NCBI RefSeq assembly: GCF_949987515.2
Contig: NC_082689.1
Location: 102,772,957 to 102,836,956 of the forward strand
Source of the DNA: Delphinus delphis
Lineage: Eukaryota > Chordata > Mammalia > Artiodactyla > Delphinidae
Reading direction: 5' to 3'
Length of the DNA: 64,000 bases
In this document: in pieces, positions 22,836 through 34,363 of the stretch
Layout of the letters: each line of letters starts with the position of its first letter
Numbering within the stretch: the stretch's first letter is position 1
The notes under the pieces: generated by a model
Seen by the model: the letters and a program-made list of their open reading frames with translations, nothing else
Databases searched by the model: none
What the model was told of the DNA's origin: nothing
Position numbers and translations under genes: made by a program

Positions 22836-23179
22836 TTCCACAGCTCCCGCCGCATCTGGGCATTGGTGGGACAGCTCCTGAAACACGATGCTCACCCTTG
22901 TGGATGTACTGGAAATGGTCCATCTCTGAAATGGTGTTTCAACCAGTTTCTCAAGTCAGTAAACCTCCTACCCCATCCTCATCCTGTCAAGTCCACACCC
23001 TGTGGCCTCCCTGAGCTCCTGCTACCTCATCAGCAGCAGAGTGAACAGTGTTCTGCGTTGCCTGACCTTTACCCCATGGCTGTAAAGATACAGCAAAAGG
23101 TCCTAAACAATCTACAAGGGCTGCCTGTCTACCCCCCACCTCACATACCACTGCAGCTGCTCATGCAACACTCCCCTTT

Positions 23180-23460
23180 GCTTCTACACATGAGCAACAT
23201 GCTTCACTCAGGTCCTCATTCTGAAAAGCACTTGCCTCTTAGGGCCTGGAACATTCTCCATGTCTCTCCTTTTCTCCCTAGACCCTCACTGGCTATTGTT
23301 CACTCCTTTCTTGTCCCAGCTTTCATGTTGCTTCCTTGGAACTGACTTCCCTAACCCTTGAGCTGGGGACAGTTCCCATTTCATATTCTCAGGACTCCCT
23401 GTACTTTTCCCTTGTAGCACTTCCCTCAAGTTTAATGCATAACCTGTGTGATTATCTGAT
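23180..23460 (+). repeat. L2 3' region fragment
   Basis: 'tcactcctttcttgtcccag', CTGACTTCCCTAACCCTTGA and TTGTAGCACTTCCCTCAAG follow the L2 3' order (ggccttccctgacc ... catagcacttatc). Old and diverged. Confidence 0.5.
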
Positions 23461-23493
23461 GAATGTCCACATTCCCCCCAAAATGGACCTCCA

Positions 23494-23609
23494 GCTTGCC
23501 CAAATGTATCCCACTACATCTAGAAGAGGGGTGGCACTTACAAAAGACACTTGAGCTGAATTAGCTGAACCCAGGAGTGATGGGAAGGGTGTGACTTTTT
23601 TCTTGAACA
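23494..23609 (+). repeat. 116-bp direct repeat, copy 2
   Basis: Second copy of 22170-22285, same orientation, two mismatches, start-to-start distance 1324 bp. The last base before divergence is the same in both (GAACA), after which one continues TCAGG and the other GGAGC. There is no poly(A), no terminal motif and no flanking duplication, so retrotransposition is unlikely. Confidence 0.97.
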
Positions 23610-24067
23610 GGAGCTGAGACTTTGGACCTGTGTGTCACCACACCTAGAATGGAGCTGGACACCTTATAGGTGGTCACAGCCCTCGAGGGCTGATCTTTAG
23701 GAAAGGAATGAAGTCAAGGAAGTGGCAAGATATGAATTTCAACCATGTCATGAGGTTCTGCAGAGCAGTTGCCAAGCCCGCCCTGAGGGAAACACTGCAG
23801 AGCCGCTGACCCCAGGGCCTGCACACCACGGGTGCCACATTCCCATGCCAGCTCTTTGGCTATGGTCCTTTACAGGTGGAAACCAAAATCAATGCAGGTA
23901 TTTAATGCAGTTCACTAATGGCCAACCAACGGCCAAAAGAGTTTTAGCATTTAAATTTTGGGTTCCGAGCTTTCAGGATTTTTCTAGATCCCTACTTGAG
24001 CAGTAAATCATAGGGTTCTCTGAGATGGGCCATAAAACAGAGTGTGATCTGTTCCCATTCACCAACC
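23610..24067. other. Unassigned unique sequence
   Basis: No gene or repeat recognised. The 94-codon plus frame at 23722-24006 has no domain. Confidence 0.4.
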
Positions 24068-24165
24068 TGTGCTAAGGTGACCAACTATCTTGGTGTGCCC
24101 AGGACTGAGCGGTTACCAGGCCTGTGGGACTGTCAGGACTAAAGCTGGGAGAGCCCCAGGCAGAT
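24068..24165. repeat. Small DNA-transposon-like remnant
   Basis: AAGGTGACCAACTATCTTGG, 'gtgcccaggactgag' and 'gtgggactgtcaggactaaagctggg' resemble a common palindromic MER-type element (ggtgaccaaccgtcctggtttgccc...). Family not named, and edges uncertain. Confidence 0.4.
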
Positions 24166-25539
24166 CTGTGGCAGATGCAGTGAGAACACCTAAGACAGAA
24201 ACTGGATTGACTGACAGGTTTACCTTGATCTCAGGGTGGAGTCCCCCAAAAGCAAACCCAAGAGGAAGACCTAGGTGCAAGCAGTTTCTTTGAGAGGTGA
24301 TTGGAGGAAGCACAATGAGGAATTGTGGAGTGCCAGAGAGGAAAGTGAGGAAAACCAGAAAGTGGTTTCCATTAGGGGCAGCAGGAGCTCAGAGGAAGCT
24401 TGTAGTCTTAGAGATGTCTTACAAAATGACGGATCAGCGTGGGGTACGTTTGCCTACTGACTCCAGCACCTCTTTGGTTGCTCTCTAGTGGTGTTAACTT
24501 CCTCGCCCTTGGGGCTACTTCTGCACTAAGCTGTCACCATGCTGAGAATTCCTTACAACAGCTACCACAGTGGACCAAGGCGATATGGGCCGCTGGTGTA
24601 TGGGATGGGCCCTCAACAAGTGCTATAGCCTGGGAGACTAGAAAGAGATGAGCCCAAGGTGTGAACTTGAGTCAAAGAAGGGGGCCAAGAGTCAGAAAAG
24701 TGGAATCCAGTATAAACTCAAAGGGACAGAATGAAGCCAAGTGGTTTGGTACATAGCTCTTGACCAAGGAGAATGCTGGTTGTGTGTATCTGTTAAGATT
24801 CAGGGCAGGAAACAGGAACCTCTCCAAGTATTGGGGGCAGAAAAGATTTAATACATGGAGTAATTGTTCACAAAATATTTGGAAGGTCTGGAGGAGCCAA
24901 TGGTGGAGGAACCACCACTAAACTACCAGTTTCAAAGTTACACCACCCTGACTGTGGTCCAGGGGTCAGGAAGCGAGTACTCTATTGCTCCCATTGCATC
25001 TGACTCTCACTGTGGTGACCCATCACTGCTGTGACCACCGCAAGTCCAGCCTTCCTTGCTGGCAGCCAAGATGGCCACTGCCTTGTATTCCAAATCTCCC
25101 ACAAGTTCATCAGATTAGCAGAACCTAATTTGCATCCAGGGCTCTGGACAATGTAGAGTGTAGTTTTCCAACTTTTTCAAATAAAATGGTGAAGAAATGG
25201 AAGTTGAGAGAGTCAGGCCCAGCATTTACTAGACCACATACAAACTTGGATGGGTGCTGCTTTCTTGAAGTAGTTTTATCGTATTTTAAGTGGAGCTAAT
25301 GGAGAGTCCTAAGAGAAACAGAATAAGATCAAGATTGCATTCAGCTTTCTTCTCTATTTTGTGTTCTCTTATAGTCTAAACTGACCCATCAAGATGAATG
25401 ATGCTTGGGGACTGCAAGGGTCTCCTTTCAGAAGGAACCCCACCCTTGCTGCCTCCAAGCTGAGATTGACTCTTCTTGGTACTTTCAAAAATATGATAGG
25501 GGCCATTCCCTGTGCTTCCACGAAGCTCAGAGCTCATTT
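24166..25539. other. Unassigned sequence, probably with decayed repeats
   Basis: Parts near 24250-24460 ('gcaagcagtttctttgagaggtgattgg') and 24840-25190 read like old interspersed repeats, but I cannot assign a family. No gene recognised. Confidence 0.35.
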
Positions 25540-25690
25540 CATTCACTGTCTGTTTCTATTCTGGCTCCATCCGTCAGATCATGATCTCCTTAAAGTCAGG
25601 GACTATTCCTGCATTGTCTTTGAATGCCCTGCACAAGTGCTGGGTGCCTGGAATAGGCCAAAGGTGCAGCACATTGGTGTAGAATGAATG
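25540..25690 (+). repeat. L2 3' end fragment
   Basis: 'gatctccttaaagtcagggac', 'tgcattgtctttgaatgccctgc' and 'ctgggtgcctggaataggcc' then GAATGAATGC fit the L2 3' end (ctccatgagggcagggac ... gcctggcacatagtagg ... gaatgaatg). Confidence 0.65.
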
Positions 25691-26403
25691 CACTTCCTGC
25701 CTCATCAGGTGTGTGGTGGCTTTGTGGAAGCTCCATCATTCACCCAGTGCTGGTGCCACAAATACCCTCACGTACTTCAGAGGCAAGACCACAGGCTGGG
25801 CTATGAAACAGAGCTGTGGCCCCTCTGAGATAATATGACCATGTTGACATGAAACCGTGGTCTCCTGACCAAGTTCCTTCCCACTGAGCTCACACAGTGA
25901 GCTCTGGGTCCGTGACCACGTGGGTTTCCAAGGAAGCTTGCTATAAAGCATCCCTCTCAGCTAGTACACTGGTTCTCAGAGCATAGCAATGTGGTTTTCC
26001 TTGGCAAAAATCCACTGCATTTGAAAGTTGGGTCTATCGATCATATCTGGGGAAAACTCAAATCCCCACTAGTTTCTCCGTTTCCCACCTCAACCTACTG
26101 TGGCATCTACCCACAAGACCCATAGAAGGATCCCTTCACCAACCACATCACTGTCTTTAGGAAACTGACATTATTAGGAAAGCAGAACCAGGCCACACAT
26201 CTATCCAGTGTTGTATAATTTCTTCCCTAAATACAGATTCAGTTTCATTTCTACCAGTTTTATCCAGAGGAAATAGAGCTACTGATGTTAAAAATATAAA
26301 AAATAAAACTTTCCACCTGATCTCAAGCCACCATGCCCACTAACATGGGAAATATCTCTTTAAACTTCACTTTTTTTCTACTTCTTTTTCCACTTTCTTC
26401 TGT
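25691..26403. other. Unassigned unique sequence
   Basis: No gene or confidently named repeat. Confidence 0.4.
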
Positions 26404-26407
26404 GAAA

Positions 26408-26447
<40 letters not shown>

Positions 26448-26478
26448 ACGAAAGAAAGAAAGAAAGAAAGAAAGAAAG
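26404..26478 (+). repeat. (AAAG)n microsatellite
   Basis: About 18 tandem AAAG units with one substitution (C at 26449). The poly-Phe/Leu/Ser minus-strand frames here are artefacts. Confidence 0.97.
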
Positions 26479-27064
26479 TAGGGAGAGTGGTAAAAAAAAA
26501 TAGTGATTTATTATCACGTGAGACTGATGGAGTCAGATAATACGTTTTATTATGTAGGCCCTTGTTACTCATTTCGGCAAGGGTTGGGTCTGAATGGTTT
26601 ATGTAAAGTGCTTCTCCATTCCCCTTATTCTCTGCAGAGACTGAAAGCAGCCCATATAAATTTCTAGCTAGACCACTCACAGCCCAATCCTCAGTGAGTT
26701 TCATGTCTGGCCCTACTCCATGATCTAGCTTCTGCCATTTTGAGAATGCTCATAGGACCCAAAAAGTGAAGGCTGGCCAATTGGTCTCCAGAATCCAAGG
26801 GAAAGAAATTTCACCTATTCCATGGATTCCCCCCAAGTAACCAACAAAAGATCAATCAGTAAAATATCAGAAAGCCTTCACTGCTTTTTGGGTACCTGGA
26901 ATTATACTTTTAAAATGTATTACTTTGCATCTCAAAGACTTCTTGTTCTTTAAGGAACCCTTGTTAAAATAGGATTTCAAGGTTCCCTGATAAAGGAACC
27001 ACCTTCTTTCCTTCTTAGCCTCTGACTGAAGAATAAGTTCTAGCACCTGGGACAGGCAAGCAGG
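26479..27064. other. Unassigned unique sequence
   Basis: No gene or repeat recognised before the L1 insertion. Confidence 0.4.
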
Positions 27065-27079
27065 AAAAGAAGGGACATG

Positions 27080-27484
27080 CGACTGCTTCCCACTAGCTAT
27101 CTATTTTATGTTTGGTAGTGTATATATGTCCATGCCACTCTCTCACTTTGAAGCAGCCGCAGAGCACAGGGAGATCCGCTCGGTGCTTTGTGACCACCTA
27201 GAGGGGTGGGTTAGGGAGGGTGGGAGGGAGATGCAAGAGGGAAGAGATATGGGGACATATGTATATGTATAACTGATTCACTCTGTTATACAGCAGAAAC
27301 TAACATACCATTGTAATGCAATTATACTCCAATAAAGATGTTTAACAAAATAAATACAATAAAATAAAATGGTGCCCCATTGAATCTCAAATAAAATGGA
27401 TGCTAAATGAGATTTTAATGGACATGTGCAGCAGTTTTTGTATTCTAATAAAAACCATTATTGATTTTCAAAAGTGAAGGAAAA
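27080..27484 (+). mobile_element. LINE-1 3' end with inverted 5' part and probable 3' transduction
   Basis: Positions 27080-27150 hold L1 3' UTR in reverse (ACTGCTTCCCACTAGCTATC). 27151-27350 hold the next L1 segment forward (AAGCAGCCGCAGAGCACAGG through ACTCCAATAAAGATG). The two parts share about 10 bases at the joint. After the L1 end and an A-rich stretch come about 110 bases of non-L1 DNA with AATAAA at 27447-27452 and an A8 run starting 28 bases later. AAAAGAAGGGACATG flanks the whole insert (27065-27079 and 27485-27499). Known biology: inversion arises by twin priming, and 3' transduction by read-through of the weak L1 poly(A) signal. Confidence 0.93.
27203..27228 (+). other. G-quadruplex motif in L1 3' UTR
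   Basis: Six G runs of three or four in 26 bases (GGGGTGGGTTAGGGAGGGTG and beyond), the same tract as in the 7.3 kb L1. Polypurine, quadruplex-capable tracts are a known feature of L1 3' UTRs. Confidence 0.8.
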
Positions 27485-27499
27485 AAAAGAAGGGACATG

Positions 27500-28299
27500 G
27501 AGGCAATGATGGAACCCAGCCCTAGAGATGGATTTTGCCTACTTTACACTTTGCGGGTGAGAGTCAGATCTGCCAAGAGTTCATCCTGGGGCCTGCTGTG
27601 TATGGTTGTTCAGGTTGTTCATTGCTCAAGGGTGCCTGGCCAAAGGAAAAAGTTGTGCTGAAATCCAACCCTGCCCTTTGCTTGCCAAGCTATGGGACTT
27701 GGTGGAAGGCTGCTATGGCACAGAGGAAGAGATCCTTTTTCCAATTGACCTTAAGATGTCAAATGAGCCAATGGCCACTCTGTCCCAGGCCCAGGCTAAG
27801 ACATGAGAAACTCTCTTTGGATATTTAGGTTAAACTTGGTTCTCCATATTTATCCCTTGCTAAATGACACTTGTGAAATTGGTGAAGATTTGGAGACAGT
27901 CATCACAAATAGGTTCAAATATATTTTTGCATGAACTTGTGTGACAGAGAGATTTATTTTGCTTGGTTTTGTGGATAGTGGATTGTGCAATGGAATATGG
28001 AGCCAGGTTTCTGCAAGAGGGAGAAGGAGATGATGGTGAAGATGGAGAAGTTGATGAAGAGTAGTCAGGGCATCCACCTGTTGGTGTAAAGGGATGGACA
28101 ACATGAGCTCTGCAGGACCTTCCAGATGTAGGTTCTGGTCTCCCCATGGTGGGGGCAACATCCACTTTTAATGTGTTCCTGATGCCAGATGTGAATTTTA
28201 CATCTTCTGAACTCCACTGGAAGATCTATTAATGACGTAAACTTAACTGTGTAAGAAACCAACTTCAGGCACATGAGTGGGTCTCCTTAGAAGAAGCAG
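27500..28299. other. Unassigned unique sequence
   Basis: Open frames at 27461-27828 (plus) and 27850-28165 (minus) overlap in several frames and carry no domain. No repeat recognised. Confidence 0.4.
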
Positions 28300-29010
28300 A
28301 ATTTTTTTTAAAAGAGAAAGAACACAGTTCTTCTGATGAAATGGCTTCTTTAGGCTGAATGAGGCAGAGATCCAGACAATAAAATAATGATTTAATAGCC
28401 TTGAAGTCAATCAGCTGAATACAATAACATTAATTAGCCTTTTTATGCCCAACTCACAACTAAATCTGTTGTCTACTTATTTTTGTTCCAAAAGGATTAC
28501 TAATGAAATATTTAATATTTCACCAAGTTCCACATTCATTTCCACTCTGGCTGGTAATTTTCTCTTATATAGCTTGAAATTATACTCTTGATAATTTCAC
28601 TCCAGAGTGTATCTACATCACAGGATCACTGACTGCAGGAGGAAAGGCTCTTCTGTCTTTGACTATCGGATAATAGCTTCACTTTTAGCCAGCAGAGGAA
28701 GTCAAGAGCAAGAGAGTACAGATAATGTGAGTATAATTCATTATTCAAATCTACAAATGAAGCACTGAAAACAAAGAGAGAAGAGGAATAATGCTGTCAT
28801 TATTTTTATTACTCTTGTTGGGCAAACCTAGCGTGAAACATTAAAGGAGGCCGGAGTGAGCTTTCTGACCGTACGGTGACAAATTGACTTTTGGAGAAAT
28901 ATTGATAAGGGGAAAGTAAAGCAGACAGATTTTCTGTACAAGGTTTGCTTTCTTATTAGTGGTCCCATAAACTATTTCCTTGTTGCCAGTGCTTTTTAAA
29001 ATTCCCATAG
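28300..29010. other. Unique sequence with enhancer-like composition
   Basis: No repeat recognised. It contains ATTAATTAGC (28429-28438) and several ATTA/TAAT cores near 28480-28560 and 28740-28810. Such clusters occur in developmental enhancers, but this is inference only. Confidence 0.35.
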
Positions 29011-29119
29011 TTTCTTATCCTTTGGAGTCCGTACCAGTGTCTGGGATGAAATGGAGTGTGGTTTCCTGAGCTCCCTGAGACAAGAGCCCCATGCCCTATG
29101 CATGAGTAACAAAGGCCAG
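29011..29119 (+). other. Exon-like segment, unproven
   Basis: Two AG acceptor candidates (28958-28959 after TTTGCTTTCTTATTAG, and 29009-29010 after TTCCCATAG) precede a strong donor GGCCAG/GTGAGTG at 29120. From 29011 one frame is open across the segment (reads ...VWDEMECGFLSSLRQEPHAL...). From 28960 all three frames are closed, as a non-coding exon would be. No homologue recognised. Confidence 0.15.
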
Positions 29120-30039
29120 GTGAGTGTGTTGGGTGGGCGCTTTCCTTCAGAGACAAAAGACTTCAAGTCATAGAAGAATATTCATTCAAGGAACGAGGCT
29201 TTTTGCGACTTTAATAGATTTGTTTTATCTGAGACCTTCAAAGTTCCCTCACCTTTAACCATTTTAATGAATATCTCTCTTTAATCATTGCTCTCCTTGG
29301 GTTCCTTGTCAATCAAAAATGCATCCATCGACGCTCCAGCTAGGGCAGTCTTTACAAGCTTTGTGAGAAAGCTGGAGGCCTGGTTGGGATTATTGTATGG
29401 GGAAGGATGATGGAATCAGGTGGGGCTGGAAAGGTGAGAACCCTCTGGTGGAGCTGCCCTAAGGAGGGCTGGGCTTTTGTAAATGGAGTGTGAGGTTGCC
29501 TGATTACCATGATTCCAGGGTCAATGAGAAAGGTCCCCATATCTCTTCCCCCTCCAAGAATAGTTCATACTCCAGGGTGCATGGTACCTGGAATTCAACT
29601 ATTATAGATTTATTCCTTTGAGTTTTTCTGTATAAATGAATGTTTTGCTAAAGCAAATAACTTTGAGAGAAGTAGTGTGCTGACCTATTGCTCACTAAAG
29701 TGCTAATGGTCAATCAAAATAGCTTTTGTACCAACTGGTGGGGCAAAGAAGGAGAGAGTAGCTATATGGTAGAGGTATTCTGGTAAACTGGGAGGGATGA
29801 AAAAGGCATAGAAAGGGGAGGAGAAGTGAGGAATGGAGAGCAGAAGTGTGAAGACCATGTTCTTACTACCTTGGCAGTATGAAAGACAACCATTCTGTGG
29901 TCTGCCCAGCCCCTCTAAATTTGACTATCTAGATGATGCAGGGAAATAGTAGTAGCAGAAATGTGAATTAACCTGTTCAAAAACTGATGAACTCTCTACC
30001 ACAGCTGATGACCCAATTCATTGTAGAAAGCCAACAACA
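29120..30039. other. Unassigned unique sequence
   Basis: No gene or repeat recognised. Confidence 0.4.
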
Positions 30040-30110
30040 TTAAACCCTTATCTGAACCTCAGTTTTTGTCATCGGCAAAATGGACTTATAACATCAACCC
30101 CCACGTGAGC
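30040..30110 (+). repeat. MIR core fragment
   Basis: 'aacccttatctgaacctcagtttttgtcatcggcaaaatgg' matches the MIR core. Short and diverged. Confidence 0.6.
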
Positions 30111-30114
30111 CAAC

Positions 30115-30260
30115 TCATTCATTCATTTATTCAGCCAATATATATTGAGCATTTACTATGTGCCAGGTACTATCATAGGAGCTGCAGAGACTAAATGAAA
30201 AAAAAAAATTTTTTTCAGTAAAACCCGTGTCAACCTGGAGATTACTTTCTAGTGACAATA
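30115..30260 (-). repeat. L2 3' end (antisense)
   Basis: TTCATTCATTTATTCAGCC, ATTGAGCATTTACTATGTGC, CAGGTACTATCATAGG are the reverse complement of the L2 3' end. An A11T7 run interrupts it at about 30200-30216. Confidence 0.75.
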
Positions 30261-31409
30261 TTTTTGAAAGGATATTGTGAGTAGTTAGGCACTGCAAAAA
30301 CGTAAAAGAAATCTATCTTTAAATTCTGATTTTGTGTTCCAGGGCAACACTGAGTAAGTGTCAGCCTCCCAGACAGAATCGTTCTCTTCGGGCATTTGAA
30401 GACAGCTCTCACATCTGCTCTGGCCTTTGCCTCTTCATACTAAACAACTCTATTTCTTTGGCTACTCTTCCTATGGCTCACTTTGTAGATCTAACCCTTT
30501 CTCGTTGCACTTACCATGTTCCTTTAAGGGTGGGGCCTTGGGCAGAGCACACGATTCTAGAACAGACTCCAGGGGGTGACTGTACCAGCCTGTAATGCAG
30601 ACCTCAGAGTAGACTCAGCACGCTTAATTAGCAACCATTGTTTTTCCTCGGCACCAATGCCCACGCACACACAAAACATTCAGGCCAATTTACAGAGGCA
30701 TCAAGTCTGAAAACGAGACTCCAATCATCACTGTGAGTAGAAAGAAACAGAGCTGGCACATCAGTGTGGCAATGCATAATCCAGTAGCCTCCATAATTTA
30801 ATAGAGAAATAACATTTCTCATTCTCATCACCAGAAAACAATCACCATATGAATGCCCTTTAGGTATTAATACCTATTCCTTGATGCATAAACAATCTCA
30901 TTTAAAAATTCTCACTCCCAAAGATGCTTATCTTCTTCTATAGGGGGAGGAACGTGGGTAAGGGAGACGGCAAGGTAAGCATGATCCATCACATACAGCT
31001 GAATTCCCAGCCAAATTCCTAGCCATAAGAATAAAAAAAACAGTTAATGAATATCATCAGAGTCAGCGCCCCAAATAGTGAGATACAGAATTCCATTCAC
31101 TCTATCACGGCCATGACTGACATTTAATTATTCTCTATTTTTTGGTGCTTATAATTCCATTCTTATCGTTCATTGTAAATCCTTTGGAACCCCTAGAAAA
31201 AGCGAGATCGAGTGACAAAACAGAGATAATGAAATCAGAGGCAGTAGAATAAAATTATATCTTGTAGGTAAAGCAATGATTCAGTGAGCAAGTTTTTTCA
31301 TAAGGTTGCAGAAGCTGGGGGAGGGAATCAGAATGAACGTAGCAGCCTTTCGGGAGAGTTGAGAAGGAATCTATGGATGGGGGACACACAATAGATGGGA
31401 GAGTAATGG
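30261..31409. other. Unique sequence with enhancer-like composition at 30600-31260
   Basis: No repeat recognised. Motifs seen are CTTAATTAG (30623-30631), CCATTGTTTTTC (SOX-like), ATGCATAAT and 'gacatttaattattctc'. Open frame 30332-30595 has no domain. Regulatory function is inference. Confidence 0.35.
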
Positions 31410-31590
31410 GTTGTGGAAAGAACATTCGACCAAGCATTAACTCAGCAGTGCTTCTGTAGAGTCTGGCTATGTGACCTTAGGCATATCACTTAACCCTCTC
31501 TGGGTTTTTCACTTCCCCACCTATAAGATGCCATCACATCCTTCTTAGCATTATTGTAAAACCTAAAAAGATGCATAGTTGCTCTACAAA
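31410..31590 (+). repeat. MIR element
   Basis: 'agagtctggctatgtgacc', TTAGGCATATCACTTAACCC and TCTCTGGGTTTTTCACTTCC follow MIR order. Confidence 0.75.
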
Positions 31591-33576
31591 TGTAAGGATT
31601 GAAACTATTTCCTAACATTAGAGGTGAAACTGGAAGGCTATGGGCAATGTCAAAAGATGAAGAGTATTTTGATCAATTTAACCCAGGAGAGATAGGAGTA
31701 TGGAGTTCCCGACTCTCTTCCAGGTCTACCTGAGGGACCCACATGCCCTAGTCTGTCCCCACTCTCCATGACTTGCCAGTTACACTGAGGAGTGAAGGTC
31801 AGTGGCCTGGCTTGGTCAGTGAGCCCTGCTGAGAAGAGTTGAAAGAGAAAATGATTCCTACACACAGCTGTGGGAGCCACTGAGCCCAAGGGAGAAGCCC
31901 AGTTGAAAACCCACTGGTGTGGAGGCGCTAAGGCTGCTAAACCCAAGAAAGGAATGTGAATGAGTTGCCAACCAAGAAGGAGGGGACAGGCTATCATGGG
32001 GAGTTAAAGTATGAATGAAATCAGGGGATCAAAGATCCAAGAGTCAAGAGTGGGGAGAGATGGGTGCAGTGGGCCTATGGGAGGGTGGTCTGGCCACCTT
32101 GAAACTGACCAGTTGCACCAGATAGTTTCAGTGTTCCAGTCAAAGGCATCCATGGGCGGGCGCCTTCTCTTAGTCTAAAAATGCAGAGCCAGTTGCATCA
32201 GGCACCTGGCAGGAGATGCTTCTCCTCTTCACTAGTCTTCCACTCACCCCTCTCTCTGTGTATCTCTGCTCGTAGAGACAGTTGCAGCTCTCTGATCACC
32301 GGTTTTCCTGTACGGTAACAGATGATGATGCAGTCTTACTTTTCCTGAGAGATACCTTGCCCCTCTGTTCACATGGCAGCCACAAGAAGGCTCCTCTCAC
32401 AGCTCTGATGTCAGGAAGTATAATTAACCCATGCCTAGCTGCCATGCTCTGAAGTCCATCGTTGTGTTTGTGCTGAGACCACTTTTCCCACAGCATCCCC
32501 TCACCAATAATTAAACAGAGCAGGGGTGCCGAGGCAGGCCCCTTCCTGGTTGACAGGGGACTCCTTTGCTGGGAGACTGTCTTGGCACTGCCTTAAAGCC
32601 TTATCGAACTTTCCATAGAACCACACTGTAATCTGAAATGCTTTCACCCACCTCTCCTTCCTTCCCTCTCTCCTTCACTTGAAGTCAGGTCATCATCAAA
32701 GTACAACAACTCTTCCAGCCTCTCCTCCACTCGTTTCCTCTCAGAGCCATTGCCCCTAATACATTTCTTTCATGTCTAATCCCATCTTGATGTCTGCTTG
32801 TCAGAGGATCCAAATTTTCACAAGTCAACCAAAACAAGAATTTCAAGAATAGATTTCGGCCCCACTAACAGCCTCAGAAAGCTGCCCTCACATACACTCT
32901 TCCTTGAGACCAGACCCCAACAGCATGCGTCACTTTCGGGAAAACATTCTAAGGTCGCTTGAATCAGAAAGGTCCCCAAGATAGTTGGTATCTTCCTATT
33001 CCTCCTCCTTCCCTTCCCTTCCATACTGGGCACTTCAGCCCTAAAGCTTTTAGGTGGGGCAGAGCAAGGTAGACCTCCATGCCAGGACTGGGGGTGGGGA
33101 GAGCCACAGTGGCACGGAGTGGGAGCCACATGAGATGAGGGCATCTATGAGGGGGAGTGTGGCCCTGAGTGGGAGTCCCAGCCCAAGAAGGCCACGGAGG
33201 ACCCCACAAGGATGGCTGGCCTGAGTGAGGTCAGGAGGGATTTCACCAGTGAGGAGAGAGGGTGCTGGAGCAACCCCATGTGGGTAGCCAAGCACAAGGT
33301 TCAAAGACTGAACGGATTTGGAGGACATCTGTGTAAGGCAGGGGTGGTGGTCAAGGTGGGAGACTGGTTATAGACAAGAGGCTTGAACAAATAAGTAGAT
33401 ATATTTAGGATAATAGCACCTAAGGTTATTATTGTCAGAGAGTTTAAAATACGGAAAGGGAGAAAATCAGACTGAACCATGTGGTGCAGGGTAGGAACTG
33501 TAAGTAACACTGTGAACTCACCATTTTCAGTATGTATAGACAGACAAAGAAATAACTATAATGTAAATGTGTGCTC
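31591..33576. other. Unassigned unique sequence, partly GC-rich
   Basis: Overlapping frames at 31650-31997 and 32818-33510 on the minus strand have no recognisable domain, signal or splice context. No repeat assigned. No CpG island was apparent. Confidence 0.4.
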
Positions 33577-33622
33577 CTGTGTGCGTGTGTGTGTGTGTGT
33601 CTGTCTGTCTGTCTGTGTCTAT
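33577..33622 (+). repeat. (GT)n(CTGT)n compound microsatellite
   Basis: About ten GT units then CTGTCTGTCTGTCTGT, followed by TCTATCTA. Confidence 0.9.
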
Positions 33623-33899
33623 CTAAACATTATTCAGCCCTAAAAGAAACCAGGACTCCTTGGAGAAGTGGCTGAATGCAGGACTGGGGGAAAGTACAAG
33701 ATGATACAGGAACATCTCAGGGGCCAGACAGCAAGGAAGCTCAGTGATGCAGACAGTTCGAAAGCACACAGAAGCTGGTTTGAAAGAGCTCCCGTGGCCA
33801 AATTCAGAGCAATCTGAGCACCAAAGTAAGTAATGATTGTAATGGACTGTAACTTATTGAATTAAATAGTAAAACATACTAAGAAATATCAATAAAGGA

Positions 33900-34363
33900 G
33901 TACATGGGAAGTCTGAGGAGGAACAAGATTTTTACACTGTTTCAAGATTCCTCCTGACAAAATACTAATTAACTATAAGACCAAAAGAATAACTTTAGAG
34001 TGAAGGAACAAGCACCCATCACCTTAATCGAGTGACCAAAGTGAACAGCAGCAGCAATGCGACAAATAAAAATCAAGTGTCACCTGCTAGGATGCAGTGA
34101 AAAGACTCCAGCATTGTCTGTGTGATATTTCTGCCAAAGATACATCACCTGAATCTTATCACAAGAAAACATCAGAGAAACACAAATTGAGGAGCGTTCC
34201 ATGAAATAACTGGTTTGTAATCCTCAGTCCAAAAAGAACTGAAGGACTCTTCCAAATAGGAGACTAAAGAGACATGACACTAAAAGTAACTGTTGATTCC
34301 AGACTGAATCTGTTTGCTACAAAGAACATTGCTGGGGCAACTGATGAGAGTTTAAAAAGTCTA
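33900..34363 (+). repeat. Ancient interspersed repeat, left half, split by L1
   Basis: GACTAAAGAGACATGACACTA followed by 'gactgaatctgtttgctac' and 'ggggcaactgatgagagttt' matches a common old repeat (aaagagacatgacaactaaatgc ... gggacaattggtgaaatttg). Its continuation resumes at 36134. The class was not determined. Confidence 0.5.
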
